64,000 nt of DNA from Mactromeris polynyma (taxonomy: Eukaryota; Mollusca; Bivalvia; Venerida; Mactridae). The stretch's first letter is position 1. Each line of letters opens with the position of its first letter. The position numbers were made by a program, and so were the translations under genes. Positions 46,818 to 59,914 of this stretch are shown one piece after another. The stretch spans positions 62,001-126,000 of the forward strand of contig JASFXZ010000026.1 in assembly GCA_032209605.1 (NCBI GenBank), given 5' to 3'. The notes beneath the pieces are model-generated. The model saw nothing but the letters and a program-made list of their open reading frames with translations. It was not told where the DNA came from and made no database searches.

Positions 46818-46832
46818 GTAAGCCTGTTAATG

Positions 46833-49623
46833 CACGCTTTTTGATTTCATTAAATCACTAATTTACAAGAACACCACTTATTGCCTACATTTTGGAGGAG
46901 ATGCACATCTAATTTCGGCTATGTACGAGTTTTGCCTGGAGTTAAGAGGCGGTTGTTGCTAAGGGACATTATGCAACAGTTTTCCTGAAACCAATGTAGG
47001 ACTTATGAAGAGTTTTGCGTTCAGAAGTCGAGCTGTTAAGAAGTGACTGTTTAGGTATGTGTTATCTGTATCTTCTATAAAATCAAACACAACTCAAGTA
47101 GTTCACAATTGTTTCCTTCTTGTTTAGGTCTAGACAGTATTGACCTGGTCTGACTTTGACTAGTTAACAAGGTCTGCTCTGCCGGTAAACTGAAATAAGA
47201 GAAATCGGATACGTTATACATTATGCACTCTAAACAATTGGTATTCACATGCATTTATAACACACAATAATAAAATCGAACCCGCTTATGTTAGACGGTG
47301 AAAAACGGGATTTGGTATTGTATTTGTCTAAGCTATAACACTTGTGTAAATATTAATAAAATACATACATTATAATTATATATTTCACTAAAAGAGCTAT
47401 GTATTATTATGACTACGAAATTAGTACAAACAAACAGACGGGATGACTTACATGAAACGAACCAAACAAATGGACATTATAAGCAAGGTTAAGGGATTCA
47501 TTTGTGGTCGTAGAATATTGTATACAATACTTTTAGTACGCGCACTAACAGTGTGTCACTAGGTCATTATGATTACTTACAAACACTCTATTAGTATAGC
47601 TACACATATTCCGACTTGGTACGTCAATGCGAATTAAACACCCAATGCACACCTGTCCATCGTAAATGAACCAATGAACCTGTAACGATGGCGTAGTTAC
47701 AATATATGGGGTACGGAATATCGATGCGGTTTGTGCATCCATTTTGTCTCAGAAAAGTCAATAGTTTCCGAATACTTACCGTACATGCTGTTAATAATTG
47801 TCGTTGGAATGCAACACCGATGGAGATAATTGATTGTGATAAGACATAAGTTTAAGTGTATGATTGTTCTAGCATTGATCTTCCAATTTACAGCAGTATA
47901 CTTCAACTGCCTTGTCGTTGCTGAAAGATTATGTACGAGTTTACTCACGTTGACAGGCTATACTTAATGGCATACGTGCATATACTGTCAATGATTCTAC
48001 AAAAACAAAATACCCTTGCGATTTAATGCTCCAGACTTCAGTTATTCAATCAAAAGAAAATATATGCGCATGTTTAAATGTATGTGGTGTGACTAAGTAA
48101 TCTATATTGATTTATTTATAAATTCGCTTTTTTCGTACGCCCTTGAATCATGCATTATATTTTCTTCCTAGTAACACTACAAATATTGTGCAATATCACA
48201 TGTTGAACGTGCAGCAGTTCATTACGTCCTGTAAACAGCGGTATTGAATTGCAACGTGCCAGTATATTCTCGTATTGCATACTATGTCAAGGTCGAATTG
48301 TTTGTCACTGTTTATAACTGCGTTTATCGGAAATGAATACATTTTTATATATTCTTTATTTCCGTCTCATCTATGTACAGTACAAGATAATACAAAAACA
48401 ATATATTAAATACAAACAAGTACATTCTGTATAGAATTATAAGAGACTATTATCAACAATTAATATCACATTCGAGTCAACAATATTTACAAGGTAAAAC
48501 TGAGGATCAGTCGCTAATTGTATATTAAAATTGTAATAAAACAGAACACAATACGATACGGAAGAACAAAAATAGTAATTTCTACTGAATGTTTTATGTC
48601 CATTATGGACATTATGCAACATATTGCTCTACGTTACTGATAATGAGTTATAAAATGACATACATTGTGCGATATACGCTTGTATAATACTATCGATTGA
48701 ACCTTAATCCGCAATGCAAAGCATTATTGACTGTGTTGACGTTCATTTGAAATAAAAAAATGTCTGTTATTGTCATCATTATCATACACGGTGACTTGAA
48801 TAAGAACACTAAAACTCAAACAAAAAACATCAAAACCTCACAGCGAAGGCTGAACAAATAATCGTTTCGCGTTGAAACGGGTGGATATTGAGATTAAATG
48901 CATTGAAAACATGCATACAGCAGAGTCATGAATCTATTCTAGAATCTATACTAGATTGAAATGTTATTAAGGTACAAATGAATCGATCGTGAGCTATGCT
49001 AAGGCTGATGACAGGCTAGGTATGCAGCGGTGTCTATTCACAAGTTCCTGTTGAATTTGAATACCCGGATAAAAATCAAATGCAGGTAAACACCCTGTTT
49101 TTATCAACATAAAAGAAAATACCCGCATTCCTTCCAAGTCGGACGTTTTCTTGTATTGTGTATTCTTGTTCAAAGACTTGATTACAAATATATGAGGAAG
49201 TTAATACGTTATCAAAATACCGAACTTAAGTACCTCAATAACAGCCCTCCTATATTGTGGATGTGCTCAAATGTATAAATTATTTACATAACTTTTAAAC
49301 CGTTCATAGCAATGCGCTATGAGATACAAGTATCATTAAAAACAATCGATCTATGAAAAGCATGTTATACTCTATATAAATAATATAAATTCGAGTGTTA
49401 TATCAATATATCAACAAAGAAATTCTGACTTCCGAACTTCGAGTACGAAGCCGGGGAAAAACCCGTTAACATTTATACATCACCTAACTTAGACAGGATA
49501 ACGACAAACAATGTCAAACTGATAGTGATTGTACATACCATCAACAAAATTGTATATGAGGTAATAATAGCTTGCGATAATTTGCAGCAAGTATTTAGCA
49601 TATGTACGCGTCATTAATGGTAT
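46833..49623. other. 2.8 kb without a supported gene
   Basis: AT-rich. At 46890-47055 sequence with higher GC ends on TTTAG|GTATGT and might be an untranslated exon, but no partner was found. Confidence 0.35.
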
Positions 49624-49651
49624 ACAACAACAACAACAACAACAACAACAA
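49624..49651 (-). repeat. (TTG)n LINE tail / (CAA)n microsatellite
   Basis: Nine CAA units on the plus strand, directly after the LINE B 3' UTR on the minus strand. Confidence 0.9.
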
Positions 49652-49873
49652 TATTTATTCAGCTATTAAGCATAACTTAGCTTCTAGCCTACATAATATA
49701 CATATAATATAATATAATGTAATGTAGTGGTATAGACAAGTTTTATATAAAGCCATGAAATCAGAGATGTCAAAAACATACATGATAGGTAGAGAAGCTT
49801 AAACAATTGTGATTCGATGTTAATAATATATTATCGAGAATATTAAATTAAAATCTAGATTTTAACGATGTAA

Positions 49874-52800
49874 TTAAATAGGGTCTAATTGTAATCTTAT
49901 TTTGTTTGCAAAATAAATGTATTTTGAAAGATCTAATATTTCTTTTCTATTAACGGATGACATGATTTTATCAAATTTAAAGAGAGTTGGCCATCTGCAG
50001 TAATACTTTTTGAGATATTTATTTCGTACATCAGAGAATGTGGGACAAATTAATAGAAAATGATATTCGCTTTCAATTACGTTCATATTACAAAATTTAC
50101 AGATCCGATTTTCGCGTGCGATGTTATTATATCTTCCACGTTCTATTTCAAGACTATGTGAGGATATTCGGAATTTTGTTAAAGCAATTTTAAATTTTCT
50201 TTCAGTTATAATGTCTAAATACAGTTCAGGTTTGAATTCATGTTTATATCGACTGTAAGATAATAATCGTTGTGAATTATTGATATTACTGTACCAGCTT
50301 TGTTGATATCGATTTATAATTCTATATTTAATTATTGTCAGGGTATGATTATTTGCATTTTGGTTATTCCATATGTAAGTAAGGCCAAGATTATTTAATA
50401 GAGCTTTAATTTGGAATGCCCAATTTTGTCCGTTATATGATAGGTCGTTGTCCGCGTCACGTTTTAACCAATTATAAACATGTTTTATCATTGTATCTTC
50501 GGTCGAGTTCAACAGCTTAATCCAATATCTAAACATATGTATCTGTCTCATGATTTTTAAAGGTACGTGCCCGAGTTCGCCATAAAGACCGTCTAAGTTT
50601 GTAGATTTATTTACGTACAGCAATTTTCTGAGAAATTTTGTATGTATTAATTCAATGTCTTTGCCTTCGTTTAGCCCCCAGATTTCCGATGAATAGTTTA
50701 AAATAGGTGAAACTAGAGTATCAAATAACTTACATTTATCTTCGGTTTTAAATTCAAATTGGTGAAAAACTGAAAATAGCCTATGCATTGCTTTAGCTGA
50801 ATGCTCGGCAATACATTTTTGCGTCCTATACCAATTTCCGTTTTTAAAGAGGAACACGCCTAGATATTTAAAACTAGTGACAATATCTAATTTAGTGATA
50901 TATAAGAAAAAATCTGTTGTTGTATGGCGTGTGCCTTTCTCAAATATAAGTACTTTCGTTTTATTGGTATTTAGTTTTAAGTGATATGTATGACAATACT
51001 GTTCAATATCGTTTAACATTGATTGTAAAGAATTTGGAGATGTGGCAAATAAAGCTTGGTCATCTGCATAAAGAATCAAAAATAATTTCAGTTCGTCTAT
51101 TGTGAATATTCCGTCTAAGTTTGAATTTATATTTTCGTGAATATCGTTTATATATAGCATGAAAAGTAACGCTGAACTAGCGTCTCCTTGTTTAACGCCC
51201 TAGAATGACTGAATGTATTCTGATGTAAAAGAGTTTTGCTTTACTGCGCTTTTAACAACAGCATACATGGATTGTAGGGATTTCACCATTTTTGTGCTTA
51301 CATTAGTAGATAATAGTTTATGCCACAAACAATTTAAGTTTATTTTATCATATGCTTTCTCATAATCGATAAAAACAGTGTATAATTTTTGACCTGAAGT
51401 TAGTACTTTCGATATTATGGAATGTAGAATAAAAATGCAATCTGTAGTGCTTTTCTTTTTCTGATAACCAAATTGGTTTTGTGTGATTATGTTGTTTCTA
51501 TTTGCCCAGACAGTTAAACGGTTTAACAATATTTGCGAGTATACATTTGCTAATATATTGTTTAGCGTGATTCCCCTATAATTATTTGCTTCATTTGAAT
51601 CACCTCCTTTAAATATTGGGATGATATATCCTAGGCCCCAACTATTTGGATATTCTGAGTTATTATATATCTGGTTGTATATTGATACTAAATATGGGGA
51701 TATGACCTCGTAAGAAGCTTTTATGAATTCTGCTGTTAAACGGTCTGGTCCACATGCTTTATTATTGCCTTGTTTAAACAACGCGTTTCGTACCTCTTGT
51801 TCTGTGATAGGAATGTCAAGGTCATCATCGGTTAAAGGTGGAGTTTCGTTATTGATATTGTCTAAATTTGTATTTGGGGTTTCAGACAAAAGAGTCTTGA
51901 AGTGTTCGTAAAAGTCATTTAAATTCATATTGTTATTTTTAGGCGCTCTATTACTGTAGCATTTTTTAAGATTTTGCCAAAACATGCGTGGTTTCGTTTT
52001 AGCTATTTGTTTTAACTTTTTACCTTCTTCGACTCTATATCGGTATTTTGATTTTTGACGAATTCGGTTATATTTTGTTCGGAGTTTTGTAAAGCATAAC
52101 CTATTTGTTTCATTTTTATTACGGAGAAATGCATTTCGTGCTTTCTTGAATTTCTGTTTAGCCGTGTAACATTCGTTATCAAACCATTTAGGTTTATTAA
52201 TAATCTTATTATGTGTTTTTACGCAATAGTTGTAATTTGTACTAAAAATCAATTTTGCATTATCATATAGGAACGAAGTTAAGTTGTCTACTTGTATTTC
52301 GACAGTTTCGTAATTTGTAATCTATCAACATTATTTCGTAACAAGGTCATAAATTCAGTTACCTTTTCTTTGTTGAAACTTAATTTTTGTTTATTATTTT
52401 CATAATAAATATTTTCTGGTGTTTTTTCTAAGCGAAGCTGTTTAAACGTGAAATACAACGCACAATGATCGGGGAAATTGTTCCATTCTAATATGCTAAA
52501 ATTGTGTATGTTATTTATATGGTTTATTCCTAACATGAGGTAATCTGTGACACTTGAGCCTCGTGATGAACAAAATGTGAAATTACCGTCAATGTCGTCA
52601 TGAAGACGACCATTGGCTATAATGTGATTTGTAGATTTACATAGGGATAATAATTTTCTACCATAACTATCTATTACGGTGTCGATATTTGATCGTTTTG
52701 GGATATTATAAGTACCATTTTCGGCTGTGCCATTATTGGATGTTTCGTCATGTATATCAAGATATATGTCAAATTCTAGAAAATCAGATATAGTTGACGT

Positions 52801-53275
52801 TCTAGAGTTAAAATCACCTGTAATATAAGTGTCACCTAAATTGCTATATTTCCCAATATCATTTTCTAATATCTCGAAAAATATCTTTGTCAAGTAATAC
52901 CTTGGAGGAAATTGGTGGGATGTATACATGACAGATATATATATCATTGTCAGAATTCAACAATACTTGTTCTATTTTGATCCATAAAATACCTATAACA
53001 TTTGTTTCTATAATAGATATATAGTATTTTAGTTCCGTTTTATAGTAGAATGATATACCTCCACTTTGTCGCCCCTTTTTAACGCCTGAGGTTTTATTTC
53101 CGTATATATGTACACTTTCATAGTCGTTTATGTTTAAATTATAGTTACATTTGTTATTAATCCAAGTTTCACACAAAAATATTAAGTCAAAGCGTGATAA
53201 ATGTTGAATGAAGTCTTCATCTGTTAACTTTCTGATTAACCTATTTATGTTCCATGAAATGATTCGCAGCTCCTC
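49874..53275 (-). pseudogene. LINE B ORF2: endonuclease and reverse transcriptase
   Basis: From about 53275 the minus strand reads ELRIISWNINRL and FIQHLSRFDLIFLCETWIN (nuclease strand 1 and the catalytic Glu), QSGGISFYYK, ITGDFNSRTS (GDFN-x-RT), SSRGSSVTDYLM and FPDHCALYFTF (DH motif). The RT (52252 down) has GYIIPIFKGGDSNEANNYRG, FIDYEKAYDK (motif A) and ILYADDQALFA (YADD). A TAG at 51198-51200 interrupts SF*GVKQGDASSALLF in the same frame, and frameshifts occur near 52900 and 52290. A terminal CRFCNM/CKFCN-type motif (ICKFCNMNVIESEYHFLL) ends the protein at 49874. Family role: target-primed reverse transcription. Confidence 0.85.
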
Positions 53276-53350
53276 GCCTATCTGTTCCTATGCTGTCACT
53301 TCCCGGAAGTTACCACCTGTTTCATTGCGTACCATCAGCCTCGATCCTGC

Positions 53351-53641
53351 TCATTTAACAGTTCGACCAGCATCCCGTTCACGATCATAGATGGCGCTCA
53401 TCTCACGTCGCTTTTGCAAGACTGACTTGGTTTGTTGTATGCTGACGCCCATCTTTTTGTCTCGTAGTGTGGCTGATATTTCATATGCTTTGTTTCTGAT
53501 TACTTCCCTTTGTTTGTAATTATGAAATTTTGTTACAACCGGTCTGTTTCCGGAACTTTTAGGTTTTCCGATTCTATGTGCCCTATCTATTCTTATATTT
53601 TCATCAATGTTAAGATTGTCACGTATAAATGTTTTCACCAA
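53351..53641 (-). pseudogene. LINE B ORF1 C-terminal fragment
   Basis: 96 codons including IDRAHRIGKPKSSGNRPVV and FHNYKQREVIRNKA. The R-x-H-R-(I/V)-G ... RP(I/V)(I/V)-x-KF pattern is that of L1-type ORF1 RNA-binding proteins (RRM/C-terminal domain). The N-terminal coiled coil is absent because the element is truncated. ORF1 proteins coat element RNA and act as chaperones. Confidence 0.75.
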
Positions 53642-53700
53642 TTCTTCACAATCTTACAACTAATAACTACATTGCGATCGTTTAAAGGGATGCAATACAC

Positions 53701-54383
53701 ATTGATAAGCAATTAATAAAGTAGGGGTTATTTAGCAAGTATGTTTAGTACTAGAGTTGCAATACTGGCCGCTGTTGTTAAGATCGAATTAAACTATGCA
53801 AAACAAAAACAAATTGTATCCACGAATTACTTTTAACGTAGCACTATTTATTTAAGAAAGGTTTACATATAATGGACAACCCCACTGAAAACCCACAAAC
53901 TACCTTTCTGAAGATCAACAGTCAAATACGGATGGGTCTAACGTAACGGACGTTTTGCCGATACATTAATTGGTGTTGGCAAAATATGTCAGTCTCTTTT
54001 TTTCAAAGATGAGAAGACAGCGACATCAGTATTATTGTGATTGTCGCTTTTTGGTGAAGAACAAATATCAACATTTAATTTATTACAAACAATTGTTTAT
54101 AATCAATACCATAAATCAAGTTCAACTATTACATTTAAATAGAAATGAATACGTGGACTTAAATTGGGCAAATGTACAAACAAACACATTTTAATCTAAG
54201 CTATCGCACATAAATCATGTAATACTACCCAATATAATCGTTTACCCGGGTAAACTGTATTACATTGCAATTTGTGCAGCTCAATCAATAAACTTTACCC
54301 TACAGTGTGCACATGAAAAACACTACGGTTAACATTAAGAACAGGAAGGGTCAAATCTTGTCAACGATTAGTTGAATGTTATT
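53701..54383. other. no gene seen
   Basis: AT-rich spacer between LINE B and the duplicated segment. Confidence 0.35.
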
Positions 54384-55300
54384 AAGTTTCGGTGTAAGAT
54401 AACCTTGAAATCATGCAGAATTTATAATATGAATTTTCTTTTGCAAACACGTTAGAAAAAATAAAGCGAAGTCGCAATAACATATTTAAGTACATCACGT
54501 AGACACGTGTCTAAAAGATAGACTCATTTGACCCTGTGAAATAATTATTGCTATTCAATATACATACTCTTGCTTATTTGTGCAAAAACACATACTTGAA
54601 TAACAAGGTTACTGGACACATTTTTCTACCAGCATAAAAGCAGCAATTATCAAATATCCTCACTCTTATAGCGCCATATCACAATCATAAGTCTACACAT
54701 GCGTTTTTGATTAAATGCAAACAAACCGCCGACTTGTATTCAGCGGATTATTGTCCTAGGCCTTCTAACTGTAAATAAAGACACAGTCCTTAAGTAAAAG
54801 CAGTGAGATTAATTGTGCATCGTTTAATTTCGGGGGCAATGTAACAAGTTGTCACCAATTTCGGCTGCTACCATGGAGATATAGTGTATGTATTTTCATG
54901 GTTTACTTGTATTTCTCTATTGGACGATTAAAGGGAGGCTACTAGTTTAGTTTACAAAACAATAACTGAAGATTTATCTATGCATGTTAGATAAGGAATA
55001 TACATTGTAAACTGTATATTTAGTATTTCAATATTTTGTAACGCGATACTTTGCTATTCATTGCAGTGAGATATCAAACCCCACCTATTCATTTTCCCAT
55101 ACAATTGTACCATAAAACACTGAGCAGTTTATAAAACATTTTGCATCATTTAAAGTTGAATACCGTGTACGTTGCTCTGTTATATATGTACTAAATGTGA
55201 TATTGTTCCATATATTTTTATTAAGTACTCAGTTTTTTTGCTAAACCATTTTTTTATGTTGCTCATGCATTCTCTTGATTTAAAGTACTTGTGTCGTGAG
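54384..55300 (+). repeat. 0.9-kb segmental duplication, copy A
   Basis: It aligns with 57313-58215 along its length with many substitutions and indels. The best conserved part (about 54850-54960) shares ACCAATTTCGGCTGCTACC and TATTTCTCTATTGGACGATT with copy B. Other anchors are TTACCAGCATAAAAGCAGCA-like and GCATTCTC(T/C)TGATTTA. No shared reading frame was seen, so it may be regulatory, non-coding or an old repeat. Confidence 0.8.
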
Positions 55301-57312
55301 GTCCGTTCTGGGTCCATTTCTCCTTGTTCACTATAAAACTAACTTCTATAAATCCAAATTAAGCTGTAAATTGAATTCGGCCAATATACGTATACATATT
55401 AAAGGGAAAGAGGGTCATTTATAGTTCAAACAAATCTTCTTATCTAGATATTTACGATGCATTCAGTATTAAAAATACGCGATCATGTTTAAATGATATA
55501 GCATTTTTTGAAAGGAAAGTCAGTCACCACCAATCATAGATCTAGCCAAGTATTAGTTTCGTTTTGTTATAATACTTGTATTCGACCGAATACGGATCTT
55601 GTAAACGATAAGTTGATTTGTATTAAGGGCGAATTTGGTTTGGAAACAAACCCATGGTTTAGTTGAATAAAAATGACCCACATGATTTTGATTGTACCAG
55701 AACTTACGGTGTCAGAAGACCATAGCGTTTAGTTGACACAGTCGCATCAAAATCTAATTATATTTACTGCAGTTTAAACAACTAACAATATTGTGATTGC
55801 AGACAGATTCGTGCTCGATAAGAAAGTCAGAGTTGAGAAATATGTAACGTCTGTTTTGCAACGTTACAATGTGGACGATTGTATAGTCAGGTTCCGATTA
55901 AGCAGACATTTGACCTGTAGGGTCGACTGGAGGTTGGTGATTAAAAATAACATATATTTACAACTCTCTAAACCATTCGTTGTAGTTTAATGCGCAAACT
56001 ATATATACGTGCATGTTCATGTTTCAAGTGGTGTAACATTGCCAAAGGAAAAATGTCAATCTCCAGTACATGACTCGTTTAACGCGCATACAACTAAATT
56101 ATATCGTTTTTATTAAAGTTAAGGTATTTGTATTAGCTATCTGAATAACAACTTAGTAGTTATGTTTCAAATTCAAATATATATTTCAGGAACATGATAT
56201 GCCTTATAACAATTAGTGACACAACATGCATCAAATGTGCACGCAACGATCAAAGATTTGCAATCTCATTTCTTAATTTCCAAACAATACCGACCATCTG
56301 TTCAGCTGATATAATATACCTTTAAGAGATTTTTATTTATCGCGATTTGAAGATATTTTCCTTCTATAATTCTATACGATTGGAAGTTGGTCGGACCACA
56401 GTAACGCAAATGTTGGGTATGGGTCTGTGTTTTCATTGCGATTCGAGCACGATGTTAAGTAACGTTATACGTTTGTTTGTACCGCAGGGTTAAAGGATGG
56501 AAATACCCATATTTATACATGTACTAATCTCCGGAGTATGTCTAGGTCGCGTTATAAATAAACCAGTCCGATTAGCGTGCATGCAATTTTCCCTATTAAA
56601 CCTTGATAAATGGATATATCAAACGGAATCTTAAACCTGGGACCAATATATACATGTATATATTAATCCCGGCTTAATCGTTGCAACTATATTAGCCATA
56701 CCGGATACATAATCTATGTGACTGCTTTAAAAATGTGTGTTTCTTCAAATTGTCAAAGTTCTGGTCAGTAGTGATTGCTAAATGCAGTAACAGACAGATT
56801 GTGAATGTTCTTATAATGTTATTGTAATCACGAACATATAAACCAGGGTTAGGGTTATCACTGATGCACAAGATAAACCGACTTGTATAGTCTGCACAAA
56901 ATAACTAATGGAAAAATACTAGTAACATGATATAGAAATACAGTAGTTAATATGATAATGTCACGCGATCTACACGGGGCAAGCAAATGCACAATTCATC
57001 AGTGTGCAGCCCCAGTCCTTCAGCACTAACAGTGCGTTGATTTAACATGGCCCTCCATATGAGTGGTACGGTCACCCGGCATAAAATCAGTCCACCATTT
57101 TGTTTAACTAGTATACATTCGATTATTCGGATAAATCAAACCAGACAAACCACACTTGGAGGTAGTTCGGTCAGTTTGATTACCCGTTTAAGATTTGTTA
57201 TAAACAAATACAGAAACTTGTTTTAGTTGAAACCCAGTTGGTTAAAACACATGAAAGGTTTGACAAACCAGTTTTTGATTCAAACCGGTTTGGTACAAAC
57301 AATTTCGCCCTT
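55301..57312. other. 2 kb without a supported gene
   Basis: AT-rich spacer between the two duplicated segments. Short frames (for example 55793-55990) are unsupported. Confidence 0.35.
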
Positions 57313-58215
57313 AGTTTTGGTGTGACAAAAAACTTAGATAACTTTGAAATCATGCACATTTGATAATATGATGTTATGTTTGCACACACGGAAGAAAAAA
57401 TAAGAACATCGCAATAACATTCCTCAGTGTATCTCGTAGTTATTAGTGATTGGAAATGTGTGATTTGGCAATTTTTATCAACTTTTGTTATGCATGTTAC
57501 ATAACACATTTTACACATTTGTGCAAAGACACGTGCATGAAAAACAAAGTTACTTGACTATTGTCCTCAAATATACGAATAACCCATTTTTAAATAATTT
57601 ACCAGCATAAAAGCAGCAATTTTCAGAATTCGGTGCTCACACTAAAAGTGCAATATCACAGTCCTTACTCTTAAACTTGATTTGTGATACAATTTAAACA
57701 AACCGTCGAACTGTGTTGAGTAGATGATTGTCTTTATGCAATTGCAATGAGTTTAATTGTGCATCGTTTAATTTCAGGGAAACATAGAGTTGTTACCAAT
57801 TTCGGCTGCTACCTTGGATAATACATTGTATGGTTTACTTGTATTTCTCTATTGGACGATTAAAGGGAGGTTACTAAATTTAGTTTACAGAACAGTAACT
57901 GAATATTTGTCTATGCATGATAAAAATAAAAAAGACATTGTAAACTGTATATTTACTTCTTCAATATTTGGCAACGCGATACTTGGTGAATCATAGCAGA
58001 GCGATGTTATCCTCCATCCGTTCATATTAGCTCATACAATTGTACCATATTATAAAATTATCACAGCATTTGCATCGTTTAAAGTTGTACGCTGTTTTAA
58101 GTTGCTCTCTTATTAAAGAACAACGATCTTCTTTATTTTGTAATTAAGTACCCGATTAAAGAATTATTATTACTCACGCATTCTCCTGATTTATACTACT
58201 TGTTGTAGTATCTGG
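57313..58215 (+). repeat. 0.9-kb segmental duplication, copy B
   Basis: Same orientation as copy A, about 2.93 kb away. It starts at AGTTTTGGTGTGAC and ends near CTACTTGTTGTAGTATC. Confidence 0.8.
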
Positions 58216-58343
58216 TACGTATTGTTTGTATGTGCCATATAAAGTAGTTAGTTCCAATGTAATCATGTTTAGTTATACGTAGGATTTAAACGATATACGC
58301 GGTAATTATGTTCGAGATTGACGTACCTTAAAATTGGTTTAAA

Positions 58344-58362
58344 CCCCCCCCCCCCCCCCCCC
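58344..58362 (+). repeat. poly-C tract (19 C)
   Basis: Uninterrupted C run. Similar shorter runs occur at 28650-28663 and 59261-59269. Length is likely to be unreliable in assembly. Confidence 0.9.
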
Positions 58363-58945
58363 AATCTTAATGCGATCAATCGTTTGGTGATGTGGCAAGA
58401 TTGTCCATTCTTTAACTGGTTAACATATATTTGTTTTTCACCCACACTACCCGTTTTAGTTGTGTTGTGTGTCCCTCCTAATGTTTTATTTTGTAAACTG
58501 TGAATCTGTGGCTTTGAAACCATTTCTCATTTTCGGCGCAGTCGAACTAACATGGCTTTATTATTTGCATACCAGTGTTGTGTAAACTAATATAATCTTT
58601 CGTTAACCACTAAACCAACTTCTTTTCAACCAAACAAAGTTTGTAACCGGATTGGTAAACCGTACAATAATAGGTACGTTACTGTACCGAAATCCAGTAA
58701 ATGTTGGTAAATTTACCGAAATCAATTCTCCATTACCGAAATCAACCTTTATTAACAAATCATCACAGTGCTATAAATTGCTAATTTCTGTAATAATATG
58801 AAATATTAGGTTGATTTTTCATACAAATTATCTTAGGAAAAAAGTTCATATTAAGAAAAAAATGTATACGAGTATGTCTCCTGTGTATTCCGGTAAGGTT
58901 ACGTACCGTTCGATATAAGGCCTATGTTTGTATTTACCAAAAGAG

Positions 58946-59033
58946 GGAACATAAGTTGCTACAGGGAACGACACATACATAATACACTGCCTCCACACAC
59001 AGACATTCGAGAACACAACAATCCATACAACAT
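58946..59033 (+). repeat. dispersed repeat, copy 1 (pair with 63920)
   Basis: AAGTTGCTACAGGG, CACATAC, GCCTCCACACACAGAC and ACAACAATCCATA recur in the same order at 63920-64000 with about 75% identity by eye. Confidence 0.65.
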
Positions 59034-59914
59034 AAGGCATTTGAGGAGGCTCAAGCGTTCATACAAATCGAAAAACATTAACTTGCTTATTGTTATTTAT
59101 TTGTCTTCCGAAGCAAGTAATGAACATGGCACTGTTGTATGAAAACAAGATGAACATAATATTGGTTGCCTAACAACTAACATGTCGGCGCACTTGTTCA
59201 CCAACTATAGTTGTCAACAAATAAAAGGGGAATATTTTGATTGTAATAATAGTGAATTACCCCCCCCCATACTCATCCTACTGTGTTAACATGTCACAAT
59301 CTGTTTGTTATCCTAGAATTTGTACATCATTACCTGGATTTAATGCATGGCTACAAACATGATTAACATTTTATCGAGATATGCGTCTCACTCGTTGATT
59401 ATGCATAGTCATACGTACTTCAAGTCATTATTTCAATACGCGCATCAATACATAATATAACACACTGTTCTTCAATACCATTAAAAGCCATTAATACAAT
59501 ACAACTAGACATTACACATATTACCGCAGTTTATGTATATAACTATAGACTGAATAAAATATTAGTCATCTACCATGCAATGTGTGTCATTCTCTGATAT
59601 TGTTGGCCAAAATGACACATTTCGGCGAAATTGAGGTATTAACATTTCTGAATGCAGACATATTTTGTAGGTCAGTACAAATTAATTTTTTGGAAAACAT
59701 TTTAGGGAATTACAGCACTTTTGATATGGTCATCAAGACTAGATATAAAACAAACTGTCTTAGTTTCACAAATTTAATACAGCAAATTCGTTTTCAGAAA
59801 CAATAATATTTTACAAATAAATATATATTATTCTTTTCCTTAATAAAATGGGCCGTCTCAATAGTTTGCTTCTGCCCGCCGCTGAATCATAAGTCTTTTA
59901 CTGAAGTGTTTCAA

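Larger units (their letters stand above)
44262..46824. mobile_element. 2,563-bp non-coding element ended by inverted arrays of TTTTCAACCCC
   Basis: The left end (44269-44441) has eight spaced copies of AAGACTTTTCAACCCC; the right end (46582-46817) has eleven copies in reverse orientation. The element is flanked by TGTTAATG at 44254-44261 and 46825-46832, an exact 8-bp target duplication. Its outermost bases GG(T/C)xT..AGACTTTTC match as inverted repeats. Inside are a 75-bp direct repeat, a 34-bp inverted repeat, a 55-bp direct repeat and a tRNA-like fragment, but no credible ORF. An 8-bp duplication suggests mobilisation by a hAT-, P- or Merlin-type transposase supplied elsewhere; which one is unknown. 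Confidence 0.8.
49624..53700 (-). mobile_element. non-LTR retrotransposon (LINE B), 5'-truncated, minus strand
   Basis: Minus-strand order: C-terminal end of an ORF1 (53641-53351), endonuclease (about 53275-52300), reverse transcriptase (52252-49874) and a 3' UTR ending in AATAAATATTG and a (TTG)n tail at 49651-49624. ORF1 is cut short at the 5' side near 53.65 kb, as usual for incomplete reverse transcription. The reading frames are interrupted at only a few places, so this is the best preserved LINE in the window. Confidence 0.85.
58216..59914. other. 1.7 kb without a supported gene
   Basis: AT-rich. It contains the poly-C tract and one copy of a dispersed repeat (58946-59033), both listed. 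Short frames show no motif. Confidence 0.35.

Noticed and set aside
44262..46824. LTR retrotransposon
   Set aside because: The ends are inverted, not direct, and there is no coding sequence, primer-binding site or polypurine tract.
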